This document shows, one piece after another, positions 54,232-64,000 of a stretch of DNA of 64,000 bases. Location: assembly GCF_014083945.1 (NCBI RefSeq), contig NZ_CP046444.1, positions 744,001-808,000 of the forward strand, written 5' to 3'. Within the stretch, counting starts at the first letter, position 1. Every line of letters begins with the position of its first letter. The position numbers and the translations under genes were made by a program. Source of the DNA: Granulicella sp. 5B5. Its GTDB lineage: Bacteria; Acidobacteriota; Terriglobia; Terriglobales; Acidobacteriaceae. Below the pieces are notes generated by a model. The model was not told the DNA's origin. It was given only the letters and a program-made list of their open reading frames with translations, and did no database searches.

Positions 54232-54862
54232 GGATCGGCTGTATAAGGAAGAAGGTCTGGGCCTGCGTAAACGACCTGCGGGACGACGGCGAGCAGTCGT
54301 GCATCGGCAAGAACGGTTCAAACCCACCAGCCCGAACCAGGTGTGGGCGATGGATTTCGTCTCCGATCAACTCTACGACGGAAGACGCTTCCGTTCGCTG
54401 ACGGTCGTGGACATCAATACGCGTGAGAGCCTAGCCATCGAAGCTAGTCAGAGTCTGAGAGGAGAAAATGTGATGAGAGTTCTGAACCGGCTGAAACAGG
54501 AACGCGGCGCCCCGAAAATGTTGTTCTGTGACAATGGAAGCGAGTTCACCGGTCAGATGATGGACCTGTGGGCATCCCGCAACGGAGTGAAGATCGACTT
54601 CTCTCGTCCCGACAAGCCGACCGACAACGCCTTCTGCGAATCGTTCAACGGGACCTTCCGGGCAGCGTGCAGAGTGTCTGGACACCAACTGGTTCCAAAC
54701 TCTACCCGAAGCAAAGCACATCATCGAGCAATGGAGGCAGGAATATAATGCGAGTCGCCCTCACAGGGCCCTGGCCGATAGGACGCCTGCAGAGTTTGCC
54801 AGTCAGATCGCGCTTAAGCGCGATCTGACTGAAACAAAAACAGACCGAGAACGAACTCTCTA
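54232..54862 (+). mobile_element. Truncated IS3-family transposase (OrfB) fragment
   Basis: This holds the DDE integrase-core part of an IS3-type OrfB. The frame can be followed from RLYKEEGLGLRKRPAG at about 54235 through WAMDFVSDQLYDG, FCDNGSEF and SFNGTF. A seven-base insertion at about 54662-54674 shifts the frame, and the natural end (LDTNWFQTLPEAKHII, then YNASRPHRAL) is in another frame to the TAA at 54862. OrfA and the N-terminal half of OrfB are absent, and no terminal inverted repeats are visible. It is a dead fragment joined directly to the truncated integrase. Confidence 0.88.
54801..54830. repeat. Perfect 30-base palindrome in the transposase fragment
   Basis: AGTCAGATCGCGCTT is followed directly by its exact complement. 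There is no loop. It lies in the C-terminal coding region (SQIALKRDLT). Confidence 0.9.
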
Positions 54863-54915
54863 ACTGGTATCGAAAATCCAGGCCCTTCAGTCTGCCTGCC
54901 GTATCCGGAGAGGAC

Positions 54916-56280
54916 CTAACGCAAGATTTCGTCGAGCGCAGGTTCTTTGGCGTCGGGCAGTGAAACATTGAGAATTCTGGCAATGGTCGGCGCCACCCGG
55001 AGGTTGGAGATCGGGCCGAGTGTGACGCCTGGCTTTACCGCCGCGCCGGATGCCACGAAGAGCGCTTGCATATCGGACATGGTGTTCAGGTAACCGTGGG
55101 CGCCCAGCGGCGCATGCTGGCGAGCGAGCGGACCGCTGAGGTCGTCACTGAAGGCGTAATCAGGAGATGCCGTGAGGTAGAGCTGGGGCGCTTGATCGGT
55201 GTTGGCCTCGGCGGGGATACCAAGGGCGTACGCCTCCTCGTTGGTGTAGGCGTGCTGTATGCCGGGCAGACTTGCGAAGTATGCCTTCAGCTTCGGCACC
55301 AGATCCTTGCGCCGTGCCGGATTGCGGATAAAGAGCTCGGCAGCTCCGCCCTCGGCCTTGATCCAAACGTCTCCCTTGTAGCTGTTGCCCTCCTTACGGA
55401 TGAGTCCTTGTTCAAGCAGGGCGACATTAGGACTGATGGTGTGGGTATAGGTCGCGAAGCCGTGGTCAGAGAGGATGAAGAATGTGGTTCGGTCGAGGAT
55501 GCCCGCTGCGCGTACCGCTTCCACAACTCGGCCGAGGCAGTGATCGGCGTAGGCATAGGCCGCATAGGCGGCAGGGGTTAAGGGCGCGTACTCGTGCTGG
55601 ATGCTGTCAGTCTCGAGCAGGTGCAGCAGCAGAAGGTTCGGCGTGTGCTCCTCGATGATGTCAACGGCGGCGGAGGTCCATACCTGGTCGCGCCAGGCGG
55701 GAGTGCTCTTCTGGTCGAAGTGCTCGATCTGCTCGCGGGTGACGATGCCCCTTGCGACCAGCTCCTGCGGGATCTGGCCTTGGATGTCAGGCCTTTCGCC
55801 GAACTGCCAGTTCACGCCTTTCGCGCCGTAGATAGCGACCCAGTCCACCTGAGCCGTGGTGAGGCCTTTCTCCGCCGCGGCCTCGTAGAGGGTGCGGGCA
55901 TGCACCAATTGGTCCTTGTCGATCCACGGCTCGACCTCAAGCGCGGAGCCATCGGCGGGAAACTCGATCAAGCCGTTGGCTACGACGTGGTGTTGGCTGG
56001 CATCGACGCCAGTGACCAGCGCGGTGTGATTGGGCCAGGTGACTGTGGGGTTGATGGGCTTCATCGCTTTGGCAACCGCGCCGTGGGCGACGATAGAGCG
56101 CAGGACCGGCATGGGAAGACGAGGATCTTCGAGTGCCCGCACCGGGAAGCCATCGAGCGTGATGACAATAACGATGGGGCCCTGCGTTTTTGCAGCCGCT
56201 GCGGACTGGGCGAAGTTTGGAGCGGTTGCGCCCGCAAGGATCAGGGCGCACGAGAGGAGACGAAATGAGGATTTGATCAA
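54916..56280 (-). CDS. Secreted type I phosphodiesterase / nucleotide pyrophosphatase family protein
   Basis: This alkaline-phosphatase-superfamily hydrolase has 454 residues. It has a signal peptide (LLSCALILAGATAPNFAQS) and the first metal Asp in VITLDGFP. The nucleophile Thr lies in NPTVTWPNHTALVTG, and later metal residues in LETDSIQHEY, ILSDHGF and LGAHGYLN. This is the NPP/PhoX-like pattern for phosphodiester or phosphomonoester substrates. It is downstream of the large TonB receptor on the same strand with a 125-base gap, so the pair may take up and cleave a phosphorylated ligand. Confidence 0.9.
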   Translation of the reverse strand: MIKSSFRLLSCALILAGATAPNFAQSAAAAKTQGPIVIVITLDGFPVRALEDPRLPMPVLRSIVAHGAVAKAMKPINPTVTWPNHTALVTGVDASQHHVVANGLIEFPADGSALEVEPWIDKDQLVHARTLYEAAAEKGLTTAQVDWVAIYGAKGVNWQFGERPDIQGQIPQELVARGIVTREQIEHFDQKSTPAWRDQVWTSAAVDIIEEHTPNLLLLHLLETDSIQHEYAPLTPAAYAAYAYADHCLGRVVEAVRAAGILDRTTFFILSDHGFATYTHTISPNVALLEQGLIRKEGNSYKGDVWIKAEGGAAELFIRNPARRKDLVPKLKAYFASLPGIQHAYTNEEAYALGIPAEANTDQAPQLYLTASPDYAFSDDLSGPLARQHAPLGAHGYLNTMSDMQALFVASGAAVKPGVTLGPISNLRVAPTIARILNVSLPDAKEPALDEILR

Positions 56281-56405
56281 ACGGGGCTTGTCCTTGTACT
56301 TGTCTGAGAGGGCACATCGCGTTGGACAGGATGCGGCATTCGGACGCTGTCGATTGGTGGAAGAAAGAAGGGGCTGCGGGATGCAACCCCTTTCTGAGGA
56401 TGAAG

Positions 56406-59400
56406 TTAGAAGAGAAGCTTGAGGCCGAACTGAATCTGCCGTGGCAAGTTGTTCTGCGACGTAATTGCGCCGAAGCCCGGGTCCGTTACGTTCGTATCCG
56501 GATTGCCGAATTGTACGTGGTTGAAAGCATTGAAGGCTTCGGCGCGGAACTGCACGTTGAGTCTTTCTACTGCATGAAACTCCTTGAACAAAGATAGGTC
56601 CGTGCTGGCGAGACCGGGGCCGCGCAGGTTGTCATAGTAGGCTGGCCCATTGCCAAGATGATAAGGTTGCGGCTGGCTGAAGACCGCCTTGTTGAAGTAT
56701 CCGTTCAGTCGGCCGTGAATATCGCCGTGCAGGGTAGCATTCTGGCCAGTGGTGTTGGCATAGAGGGTCTGCACGTTGAAGCTGGAGAGGTTATTACTTG
56801 CACTGATTTGCAGAGGATTGCCGGCCCTGCAGCGTGGTGATGCCGTTGACCTGCCATCCTCCGAGGATTGCATTCTCGACACCGTTGACGTGACTGCCGA
56901 ACTGTCGGCCGCGGCCAAACGGAAGGTCGTAGATGTAACTGACGATGAACCGTTGGCGTATGTCATACGACGTGACGGCGTAGTCCTTCAACGGATCGAA
57001 GCTATCCTGATGATTCGTGCCATTGTCGTAGTTCTTACCCCATACATAAGACCCTTCAAGTTGCAGGCCTCGGCTGAAGCGCTTACTGAGACGAACCTGC
57101 AGCGCATCGTACTGGTTGTTGCCACCTGAGAGAAACAGGGGCAGCAAACTCGTGTACTGTGAGTACTTCTTGAGCAGTTGCGCCACCGTGGTCGTAGGCC
57201 CATTGATGGCTCCGCCAGTGGTAATCGAGCCGTAATAGGGGTTCGCCACTGAGCTCTCGAGGTTTGCACCTTCGGAAAGAATCTCTCCGGCAGGCACCTG
57301 ATCGAAGTCGATACCACCTTCGCGACTCTGCTGCTGCTTACGCCCACGGTCGCCGACATAGGCGATGTCGAAGGTCGTGTTTCCGGCGAATTGCTGCTGG
57401 ATGTCGAGAGTATATTGCACAACATAGGGTGTGGGCGTATTTTGCAGCACGCCCTCGATCTGGCCACCCACGCCTGTCAACAATCCATTGGCCGCGCCCG
57501 GCGGATTCGTGAAGCCCTGCGGAAACGGATTGTCCAGCAGGCTGGAGACATTTGGATGGATACCATCGTTATTCACTGAAGCGATCCAGTTGTTCTGCAC
57601 GCGCCAGCCATAGGGACCGACGGTTCCTGCAGCAGCCTGCGCCGAAGGACCATACACGATGGCTGCACCACCATGCACTACCGTGTCTTTGCGCGCCTGG
57701 TAGGCGAATCCGAAGCGGGGTGCAAGGTTGTTGGCATCGATGTGATATTGATGGCGGCTGTTTCCATCCACGCCGACGAAGACCAGTCCTCCTTCAAGGC
57801 CCGGCACATTCGATGCAAGAGGTGAAGTGGCGGTCGGATCGAAGTAGTTCATGCGGTTGTAGCGCTCAGTGCGCGGGACATCAATGTCATAGCGTAAGCC
57901 CAGATTCAGTGTCAGGCGCTGCAGAATCCTCCAGTCATCCTGGAAGTAGCCAGCAAAGTAGTGACTCTGGGTGGCAACGTCCTTGTAATCCTGAATCATG
58001 TCGCCCGTACCGAGACCCAGCAACAAGGAAGCTACGCCGTTTCCAGTTGCAGCGGAGGCTACGTTCGGTTGCTGCGTCCAGTTGGTGCCAAAGGTGAAGT
58101 TTCCGGAACTATCGGCGGTCTCACGGTCATTGACGCGCAGTATGCGACCGTCAAAACCGAACTTGAAGGTGTGCTGTCCGTGGGTCCAGGTCAGCGAGGA
58201 AAGCAGGCTATAGGTCATGAAGGCGTTGTGCCGATAACCGTTGTTGCCGAGGCCGGTATAGGCTTGCGGGGAAAGAACCGGAAAGAGTGGTGTGCCGCTG
58301 AATTGATTGATGTCCGCCGGGAGGCCGAGTTGCGTCGCCTCGTCAAAGCCGAGGCTCGTGTTCTGGTAGTCGTACAGCGTGCGCGCAAAACCCAGACGAG
58401 CATCGAAGATCATATTCGATTTGGGAAAGAGCGTGTAACCAGCCGTAATGCCTCGCGAGTAGTCGTCGCCATCGATCAGTCCTTCGGCTACTGCCGTTTG
58501 CCCCGGCCAAAGCGGATCGGGGTCCGACTGATAGACACGGTTTGAGTACCGGACAAAGAGCTTCTGCTTATCGCTGATGCTGTGATCCACACGCACATCC
58601 CAGGCGGTGGTTGCTGTGGGGCTGCCGCCTGTGGCATAGAAGTTGTTGACCGTCGCGCCGGGCACGTTCGGTTCCGGATAGAATTTCAGAGCGTTCAGCG
58701 CGACCTGGCTTATCTGTGCTCCATACGGCGCCAATTGGGCATCGGTGATTACGTTACCCTGAAAAGGAGTTCGAACGTATTGCTGGCAGGGATTTTGTCC
58801 TGCAACGGCGCAAACCGTTGTGAAGGGGTTGTAGATCGTTTGGCCACTCTGAGAGAAATCTCCTGTACGCTCAGCATCTGTGGGGACGGTATTAGTAATT
58901 TCCGTCGACTGGTTCGAGCGCAACAGCTCCGTCGATACCATGAAAAAAGTGCGGTTCTTGATGATTGGACCGCTCAGTTCGCCGCCAAACTGGTTGCGGT
59001 GGAACAAAGGTAGCGGTTGATTGTGCTGGTTTGCGAAGTAGGTGTTCGAATCGAGCGCCGAGTTGCGGATGAACTCGAAGAGCGAGCCATGGAATTGGTT
59101 TCCCCCGGACTTGAAGACAACGTTTATGATTCCGTCCAGCGTACGGCCATACTCAGCGGGGAAATTCTGCGCGAGGACGTGGAACTCTCCAATGGCGTCA
59201 ATTGACGGGAAGACCCCAATGCCAGAGTTTCCGTTGACAGTTGGGAACCCTGCCGGCGTGCCGTCGACGAGAGTGTCGTGGTACCCCTGTCGTCCGCCGC
59301 TGATCGAAAAGCTGTTGGAGTTGTAGTCATCTCCCGTCGTACCTGAGTAACTGGGAATGAGTTCGAGAAGCGCGTAGGGATTGCGGGTATTCAGAGGCAG

Positions 59401-59853
59401 GTCTCGCAATTGCTTTCCATTGACCTCGTCGCTTACTTGCGAAGAGACGGTATCCAAGCCGGAGACGTCCGCGTTGACGGTCACGTTCTGCTGCACCTGC
59501 CCGACGCCGAGACGAATGTCCTGGCCGGCGTGCTGGTTCAGTTCCAGCAGGATGCCGGTCTGGAGGTATCCTTCAAACCCGGTCGCCTGGACATTGAGCG
59601 AATATGTTCCGGGCGCTAGGTTCAGGAGGGAGTATTCGCCCTTCTGGTTGGTGGTCCCGACAGTCCGGCCGCTTGTTGCATTATTGGTCGCCGTGACGGT
59701 TGCGCCACTGATGGTTGCGCCGCCGCTGTCCCGCACCACGCCAAGCAGGCTGGCGCCGGTGTCCTGGGCAAATCCGGCGCGACAGAGCACCAGTAACAGG
59801 GATAAGACAAGCTGGTATCGGAACCAGCCAGGGATTTCGCGCTTCGTCATCAT
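56406..59853 (-). pseudogene. TonB-dependent receptor (Oar-like), frameshifted near the C-terminus
   Basis: This large outer-membrane receptor has about 1,149 residues if repaired. It has a signal peptide, a carboxypeptidase-regulatory-like beta-sandwich (GVVRDSGGATISGATVT, about 35-115), a plug domain (about 120-240) and a 22-strand barrel ending FGLKLLF. The frame is lost at a CCC run (56825-56827): removing one base restores TTLQAGNPLQIS and joins the last 186-residue frame ending at 56406. The start is ATG 59853. It is divergent from a membrane-anchored regulator. The break may be an assembly error. Confidence 0.87.
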
Positions 59854-60139
59854 CAAGAATCTCCACTAGCCAAGGGTGTGCACATTGAGTGATTTCAAGT
59901 TCGGTTCGGGAGACGGACGTGAGGGATGTCCGCCGGTCGCCATGCTGAACCTAGCCCAGGGCGGCAGGAGAAGTTCAGTGATTTCTCGGAGAATCTTGGT
60001 AGCTTGACGTCCTGACTAGGAATCTACCGGGGATATGTGGCAACCGCGGACTCGCGATTGACTGAGGTGAAACGCAGGTGATTTACACATCTGTAACGAT
60101 GTGGGCGGTAGCCTGAATCTGAGCAGTCGGGTGGATAGC

Positions 60140-61633
60140 ATGGACCATGGAGCATCTGTAGATATCCCAAGCAAGGAGTCAGGCAGCGAGATCGGGCTGG
60201 AGGGAGATTCCCGCTACGAACTCGTGCAGCGGATACTTGCCACACCGGACTTCATTCGGTCCCCGCAGCTCTCCAAATTTCTCCTGTACATCTGCACGGC
60301 GTCTCTTCAGGGCGGTGGCCAGAATCTCAGTGAACAGCACATTGGCGTGGAGGTCTTTGGGCGAGAGCCTGATTTTGACTCGGCAGCAGATACGATTGTC
60401 CGCTCCCATGCGCTGCGCCTTCGAAAGCGTCTCGAACAGTATTTCCAGCATGCCGGTCGCGAGGAACCGGTTCATCTGATCGTGCCTCGGGGTAGCTATG
60501 CGCCTCTCTTTGTGCCTGCTCCGGATCGGTCAAGGAGCGAGCGACAGGCGGACGCTCCCACCACTGAGCCATCCTACCCTGAATCTATGGAGGCAGCAGG
60601 CGAACAGTCAACGAGTCTACCCTCTGGTTTTGCCGGTTATCACCCTGAGGATTGGGGACCGCCATCGGGGCATCCCGCGGAGCCTGCCTATCCGGTTCCG
60701 ATCTTCGCCGCTGAAGTCCCCACGGTAGAATCGCCAACGGCAGCTTTGGCTAGACATCTTAGCTTCGTGGTCTGGCGCTACCGGGTCTTGTCCGGATTTC
60801 TGGCCGTTCTATTCGTTGGTCTGGCCATCGCGTTTGGGCTGCATCTGCGTACTCACTTTCGCGCCGAACGCCGTCACCTTCTGTGGGGACGGCTCTTTAC
60901 CGAAGATCAGCCAACCCGAATTGTCCTTGGCGACTCCGGCCTGGTTCTGTTTCATGCGGTTGCGCGAAGGCATGTCAGCCTCCATGAGTACCTGAATAAC
61001 GATTACAGCCAACAGTTGCCTTATCTCGAATGGAACCATCAGCCGGTGGACCCGAAGCTGGCTGACTTTCTCCTGCATCGCCGATATACGTCCATGGCAG
61101 ATGCGATGACGCTCGCCCACCTGCTGCGCCTGCCCGAGGCGATCCCGGAACGAACACTCGTCAATTACAGCCGGGATATGCACGTCGAAGACTTCTACTC
61201 AAGCAATCTCATCATCATCGGTGCGCAAGAAGCCGTTCCATGGCTAGACCTCTTCGAAAACCACATGGACTTCGTCTTCAGCCTCGAAGGTCCCGAAAAG
61301 CACTCCGCCTTTCTTAACCGACGCCCGCATGCCGGGGAGAAGACAGACTATAACTCGTATACGCCGGAGACTGCATCGAAAGTATATGGGGTTATCGCGT
61401 TTCTGCCGAACCTAAGAGGTACGGGGAATGTATTGATTCTCGAGGGGCTGTCGATGGTAGGAACCGAAGCGGCCATCGACCTTGCTATCGATGACACGAA
61501 GTTGCTGCCGATTCTGAAGACGATCCGTCGGCCCGATGGATCTTTGCCCCACTTCGAAATGCTGATCGAAAGCGATGTGCTGGGCGAAGGGTCCGGTCCG
61601 GCACATGTCGTCGCCATCCATTTGCACGATTGA
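60140..61633 (+). CDS. Membrane-anchored regulator-like protein paired with the TonB receptor
   Basis: This protein is about 497 residues long. The N-terminal part (about residues 25-130: RYELVQRILATPDFIRSPQL, then SHALRLRKRLEQYF) looks like the DNA-binding-like domain found in acidobacterial one-component regulators. A disordered Pro/Ser region leads to one transmembrane helix (about residues 215-235, VLSGFLAVLFVGLAIAFGL). The C-terminal domain is outside the cytoplasm and has no named family. Start choices are GTG 60101 or ATG 60140; 60140 (MDHGASVD) lies closer to the conserved part. It is divergent from the TonB gene, suggesting a sensor for that receptor. The function is inferred. Confidence 0.7.
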   Translation: MDHGASVDIPSKESGSEIGLEGDSRYELVQRILATPDFIRSPQLSKFLLYICTASLQGGGQNLSEQHIGVEVFGREPDFDSAADTIVRSHALRLRKRLEQYFQHAGREEPVHLIVPRGSYAPLFVPAPDRSRSERQADAPTTEPSYPESMEAAGEQSTSLPSGFAGYHPEDWGPPSGHPAEPAYPVPIFAAEVPTVESPTAALARHLSFVVWRYRVLSGFLAVLFVGLAIAFGLHLRTHFRAERRHLLWGRLFTEDQPTRIVLGDSGLVLFHAVARRHVSLHEYLNNDYSQQLPYLEWNHQPVDPKLADFLLHRRYTSMADAMTLAHLLRLPEAIPERTLVNYSRDMHVEDFYSSNLIIIGAQEAVPWLDLFENHMDFVFSLEGPEKHSAFLNRRPHAGEKTDYNSYTPETASKVYGVIAFLPNLRGTGNVLILEGLSMVGTEAAIDLAIDDTKLLPILKTIRRPDGSLPHFEMLIESDVLGEGSGPAHVVAIHLHD

Positions 61634-61806
61634 GTCCTACGTCCCGGCATACGCTGGAAACTACTGGAGCCTCCCTTGACCGGCAAGAAGGTCCGTCCGA
61701 AATGAGGCCATTGGCGATTTATCGCTCTCTGAACGTTTCTCTGTTTGATACGAATCGGTGGCGGCGAGTTAGTCTTTGTACACCTGAACCGCGGTGTGAG
61801 GAGTCA

Positions 61807-62873
61807 TCAAGGTCTAATCCGCTTGGCCATGGTTGAAAGCAATTTCGGTCGTACGTCGGGCCGGGTCCATGGACATTCTGCGATGCAGATGCCGCAGGAC
61901 GCCGCCTCGGCGAAGAAGGGGATGCATTTATCGAAGTTGACATACCAACGTTCAACGCCCCGAATCAGCTGCTTGCTCTCCGTAATCGCACCTGGAGGGC
62001 ACGATCTGGTGCAAATCTGGCAACTGGCGCAGAACTCGTCCGCGCCAAAGTGATCTGGCGCGGTGGGGACGAGCGGCATGTCGGTCGTGACGCCAGCGAG
62101 ACGAAGGCCGGCTCCGAACTGCCGATTGATCAAGGAGCCGTGCTTCCCAAGTTCTCCCAGGCCAGAAGCAATGGCGGGTGGGATCAGCAGCAGTGCGCTC
62201 GCCGAGGGACCGGGGTAGGCGCTCGCGTTATATCCTTGGGCGCGAATCCAGTTGGCGAGCGCAAAGGAAGAGCGGGTTCCGCGAGCATACTGCTCCCGAT
62301 CTCAGTGACGCCAATACCGTTGGTCTCGTCAGAAGGCAGCTCCTTGAGGCGTTCGTAGTTGGGGGCCAGGGCAAGGATGATCACCCATGGGTCGTCGATG
62401 GTGTAGCCGTCGAAGACGTAAAGGGGATCCATGGGCGCGATGCCGACTGCGCCAACTTCGTGGGCAAGTGCGAAGGCTGTCAGTTCGGAAGTGAGCTGTG
62501 CAGGCAGCGCAGCGTTCTTCACTTCGGCGACCGGAACGAGTTCGGGATGGTTGTAGGCCGCCATGAAGGCAGGCCCAGAGCCAGGACATTTGCGGGAGTT
62601 TAGCCGGGCGACATCTTCCAAGGGGCCGTAGGGGTGCTGGTCAGGAGAATGCCAGAAGAACGGGGATGCCCGGCGCGGTGTGGTCTCGCCAAGACCGTTG
62701 ATGGGATTACCCGAGACTTTGAGCAACGCGGCGGTTTCTGGCTTGGGCCTGTAAGTGCCTGGCTTTGGCCGCCTTGGGTTGGGTAGCCCCTTGTCGCAGG
62801 AGGCAACGGGCTGCCGGTGAGCTGAGGAATCGTCTAAGGGATTGGTCGACGTGGCGTGCGCCTCTTCGATCAT
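61807..62873 (-). pseudogene. Reductive-dehalogenase-like Fe-S protein, frameshifted
   Basis: This about 355-residue protein resembles the C-terminal part of reductive dehalogenases and the related epoxyqueuosine reductase fold. It shows AIASGLGELGKHGSL and TDMPLVP, then two 4Fe-4S clusters CASCQICTRSCP and CGICIAECPW. There is no Tat signal. The frame breaks at a CCC run (62295-62297): one more G on the coding strand restores GVTEIGEQYARGTRSSF and gives exactly 356 codons. The corrinoid-binding residues of true RdhA cannot be confirmed. It lies among the TonB genes of the island. Confidence 0.72.
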
Positions 62874-62898
62874 GGCTGATTGACTCCGGGAACAGAGA

Positions 62899-63320
62899 TT
62901 AGAACTTCAACTTGAGCGAAAGCTGTATCTGCCGTGCGCCGCCGGCAAACGTGGGAGTTCCAAAGGTTGGGTTGTCGGGGCTATTTATGCCGTCGCCGTA
63001 GTGCTTGGGGACCGGTCCGGCAAACTCACCGGCTCCGTACACCTGATCCACATCATGAAGGTTGACACGATTGAAGACGTTGAGGGCTTCGGCACTTACA
63101 TTGAGCTTCATACCTTCGCCGATGGAAACAGTCGCTGTAACCGAAGATCGGTGTCATAGTAGGCCGCGCCCAGGTACGTGTTGCGCCCGATGTCACCCAC
63201 GCGATCGTTGAAGGGTAAACCATCGCCGTTGATATCCGAACCGGCGAGGATGCTGTAGGCTTGCGGACTCTGCAAGGTGTTGATCATGGAGAATTGTATG
63301 TTACGCAAAGGTGTAGCCCA
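62899..63320 (-). pseudogene. C-terminal remnant of a second TonB-dependent receptor
   Basis: The barrel end is recognisable: NTLQSPQAYSILAGSDINGD, NDRVGDIGRNTYLGAAYYD, then MKLNVSAEALNVFNRVN to the final LSLKLKF. The two parts are in different frames. One more G on the coding strand at 63124-63125 would join them through LFPIGEGMKL. Upstream of about 63320 no receptor sequence is recognisable, so about nine tenths of the gene is gone. Confidence 0.75.
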
Positions 63321-63533
63321 GGTCTGGGGCGATTCTGCCAGCACCGTAACCACCTCCTCGTCAGTCTCAAACGCAACCTGCGAGTTGCCGGGGATGAAGT
63401 GAGGACGTTTGCCTCTGCCGAAGAGTGTCTGTAGCAAAGTCCACTTACTCTGCCGGACCTGTGATTGGCAACCTGAAGTCGCCTTTTCTCCAGTGAAGTT
63501 CCTAACTAAGATCAGTAACTCGTCCCCTCTCAT

Positions 63534-63865
63534 GATCTTGCTGCGCTTCCCTTTGGAAAAGAGAAATATCCCCGCCGCATGCCCCTAAAGAGAAAAGAAA
63601 AGCTTTGACAAGCGAGAGAGAATCTTGGGTAACAAGCTGGACAGGGCGGTCAACCTGACAATAACAAGCCAATGCACGTTTTCAGCACTGTTAGCCTCGA
63701 AGCGCTCATCGGCGATGTTCCGTAAATCGAGCAGCAATGCCAAATCCGGCAACAGGATTCATCGCAAGAATTTGTCGGTTCTCTGATTGAAGCGAAGTTT
63801 GGCTGCAAAACATTGGAACGAAACTGCCTTGTCTGGGATCTTTGAACCAGGAGGTGCAGCGATCC
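63534..63865. other. 332-base stretch without a supported gene
   Basis: It lies between the TonB remnant and the next receptor gene. Composition is lower in GC than the left part of the window. I see no repeat-family member and no clear promoter apart from the ribosome site at 63850. Confidence 0.5.
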
Positions 63866-64000
63866 ATGTGCAGGGACTGGATAAAATGGCTGGTATTGGC
63901 CGGAACCTGGGTCCCGTGGCTGGCTTCAGCTCAACAGACCTGCACCACAGGAATACGTGTGGAAGGAACAATCGCCGATCCTACCGGGGCGGTGATTCCG
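63866..64000 (+). CDS. N-terminus of a TonB-dependent receptor (runs off the window)
   Basis: The first 45 codons show a signal peptide (MCRDWIKWLVLAGTWVPWLA then SA|QQ). The start of a carboxypeptidase-regulatory-like domain follows (RVEGTIADPTGAVIP), the pattern that opens acidobacterial TonB receptors such as the one at 56.4-59.9 kb. AGGAGGTG stands 10 bases before the ATG at 63866, a near-perfect ribosome site. It is divergent from the TonB remnant. The rest of the gene is outside this window. Confidence 0.8.
   Translation, partial: MCRDWIKWLVLAGTWVPWLASAQQTCTTGIRVEGTIADPTGAVIP

Overview
This is a 64 kb, GC-rich bacterial chromosome segment. The best fit is an acidobacterium of the Terriglobia/Acidobacteriaceae type (Granulicella, Edaphobacter and Terriglobus relatives). 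The reasons are the very large TonB-dependent receptors with an N-terminal carboxypeptidase-regulatory-like domain, the SCO protein with a long Cys spacing, strongly C-ending codons, lipid A genes (kdsD, lpxB) and many short interspersed repeats. This placement is an inference from gene content; no 16S rRNA gene is present.

Layout. 0.1-5.8 kb: kdsD, proS and a class A penicillin-binding protein. 5.9-12.1 kb: a Nei-like DNA glycosylase and an Lhr-type helicase, both on the minus strand. 12.4-18.7 kb: a nucleoside salvage block (cdd, pdp/deoA, nupC, pnp, udk) with a cold-shock gene and a peroxiredoxin-like gene inside it. 18.9-21.7 kb: a VapA-family protein, LemA, a TPM-domain protein and a DUF4142 protein. 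21.8-28.7 kb: oligopeptidase B, an ABC exporter, a small membrane protein, a CusF-SCO fusion and an MFS transporter. 28.7-35.1 kb: an AddB-like nuclease and AddA-like helicase-nuclease pair. 35.1-43.5 kb: threonine aldolase, HemW, a second ABC exporter, a metallo-beta-lactamase/double-rhodanese protein, a half-size TSUP permease, a YdeI-type protein and lpxB. 43.7-53.0 kb: a catalytically degenerate M1-like protein with TPRs, a DinB protein, a 3HCDH NAD-domain protein, malQ, a PpiD/SurA-like foldase and a BON-domain protein.

An initiator tRNA-Met lies at 53.28 kb with its own promoter. A tyrosine integrase remnant follows directly and is cut off by a truncated IS3-type transposase. From there to the end of the window the composition is less C-biased and the content looks accessory: a secreted type I phosphodiesterase, a TonB receptor divergent from a membrane-anchored regulator, a reductive-dehalogenase-like Fe-S protein, a C-terminal TonB remnant, and the first 45 codons of another TonB receptor. 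I read this as a genomic island next to the tRNA.

Two things run through the whole window. First, at least six families of short repeats (heptamer arrays, covarying hairpins and others) occur between genes and also inside genes. In lhr, the nei-like gene, the addA-like gene and one ABC exporter they are translated in frame as extra loops. Second, six genes are broken by one-base changes in short G/C runs (lhr, the TPM gene, the MFS gene, two TonB genes and the dehalogenase-like gene). This pattern may reflect sequencing or assembly error rather than true decay.
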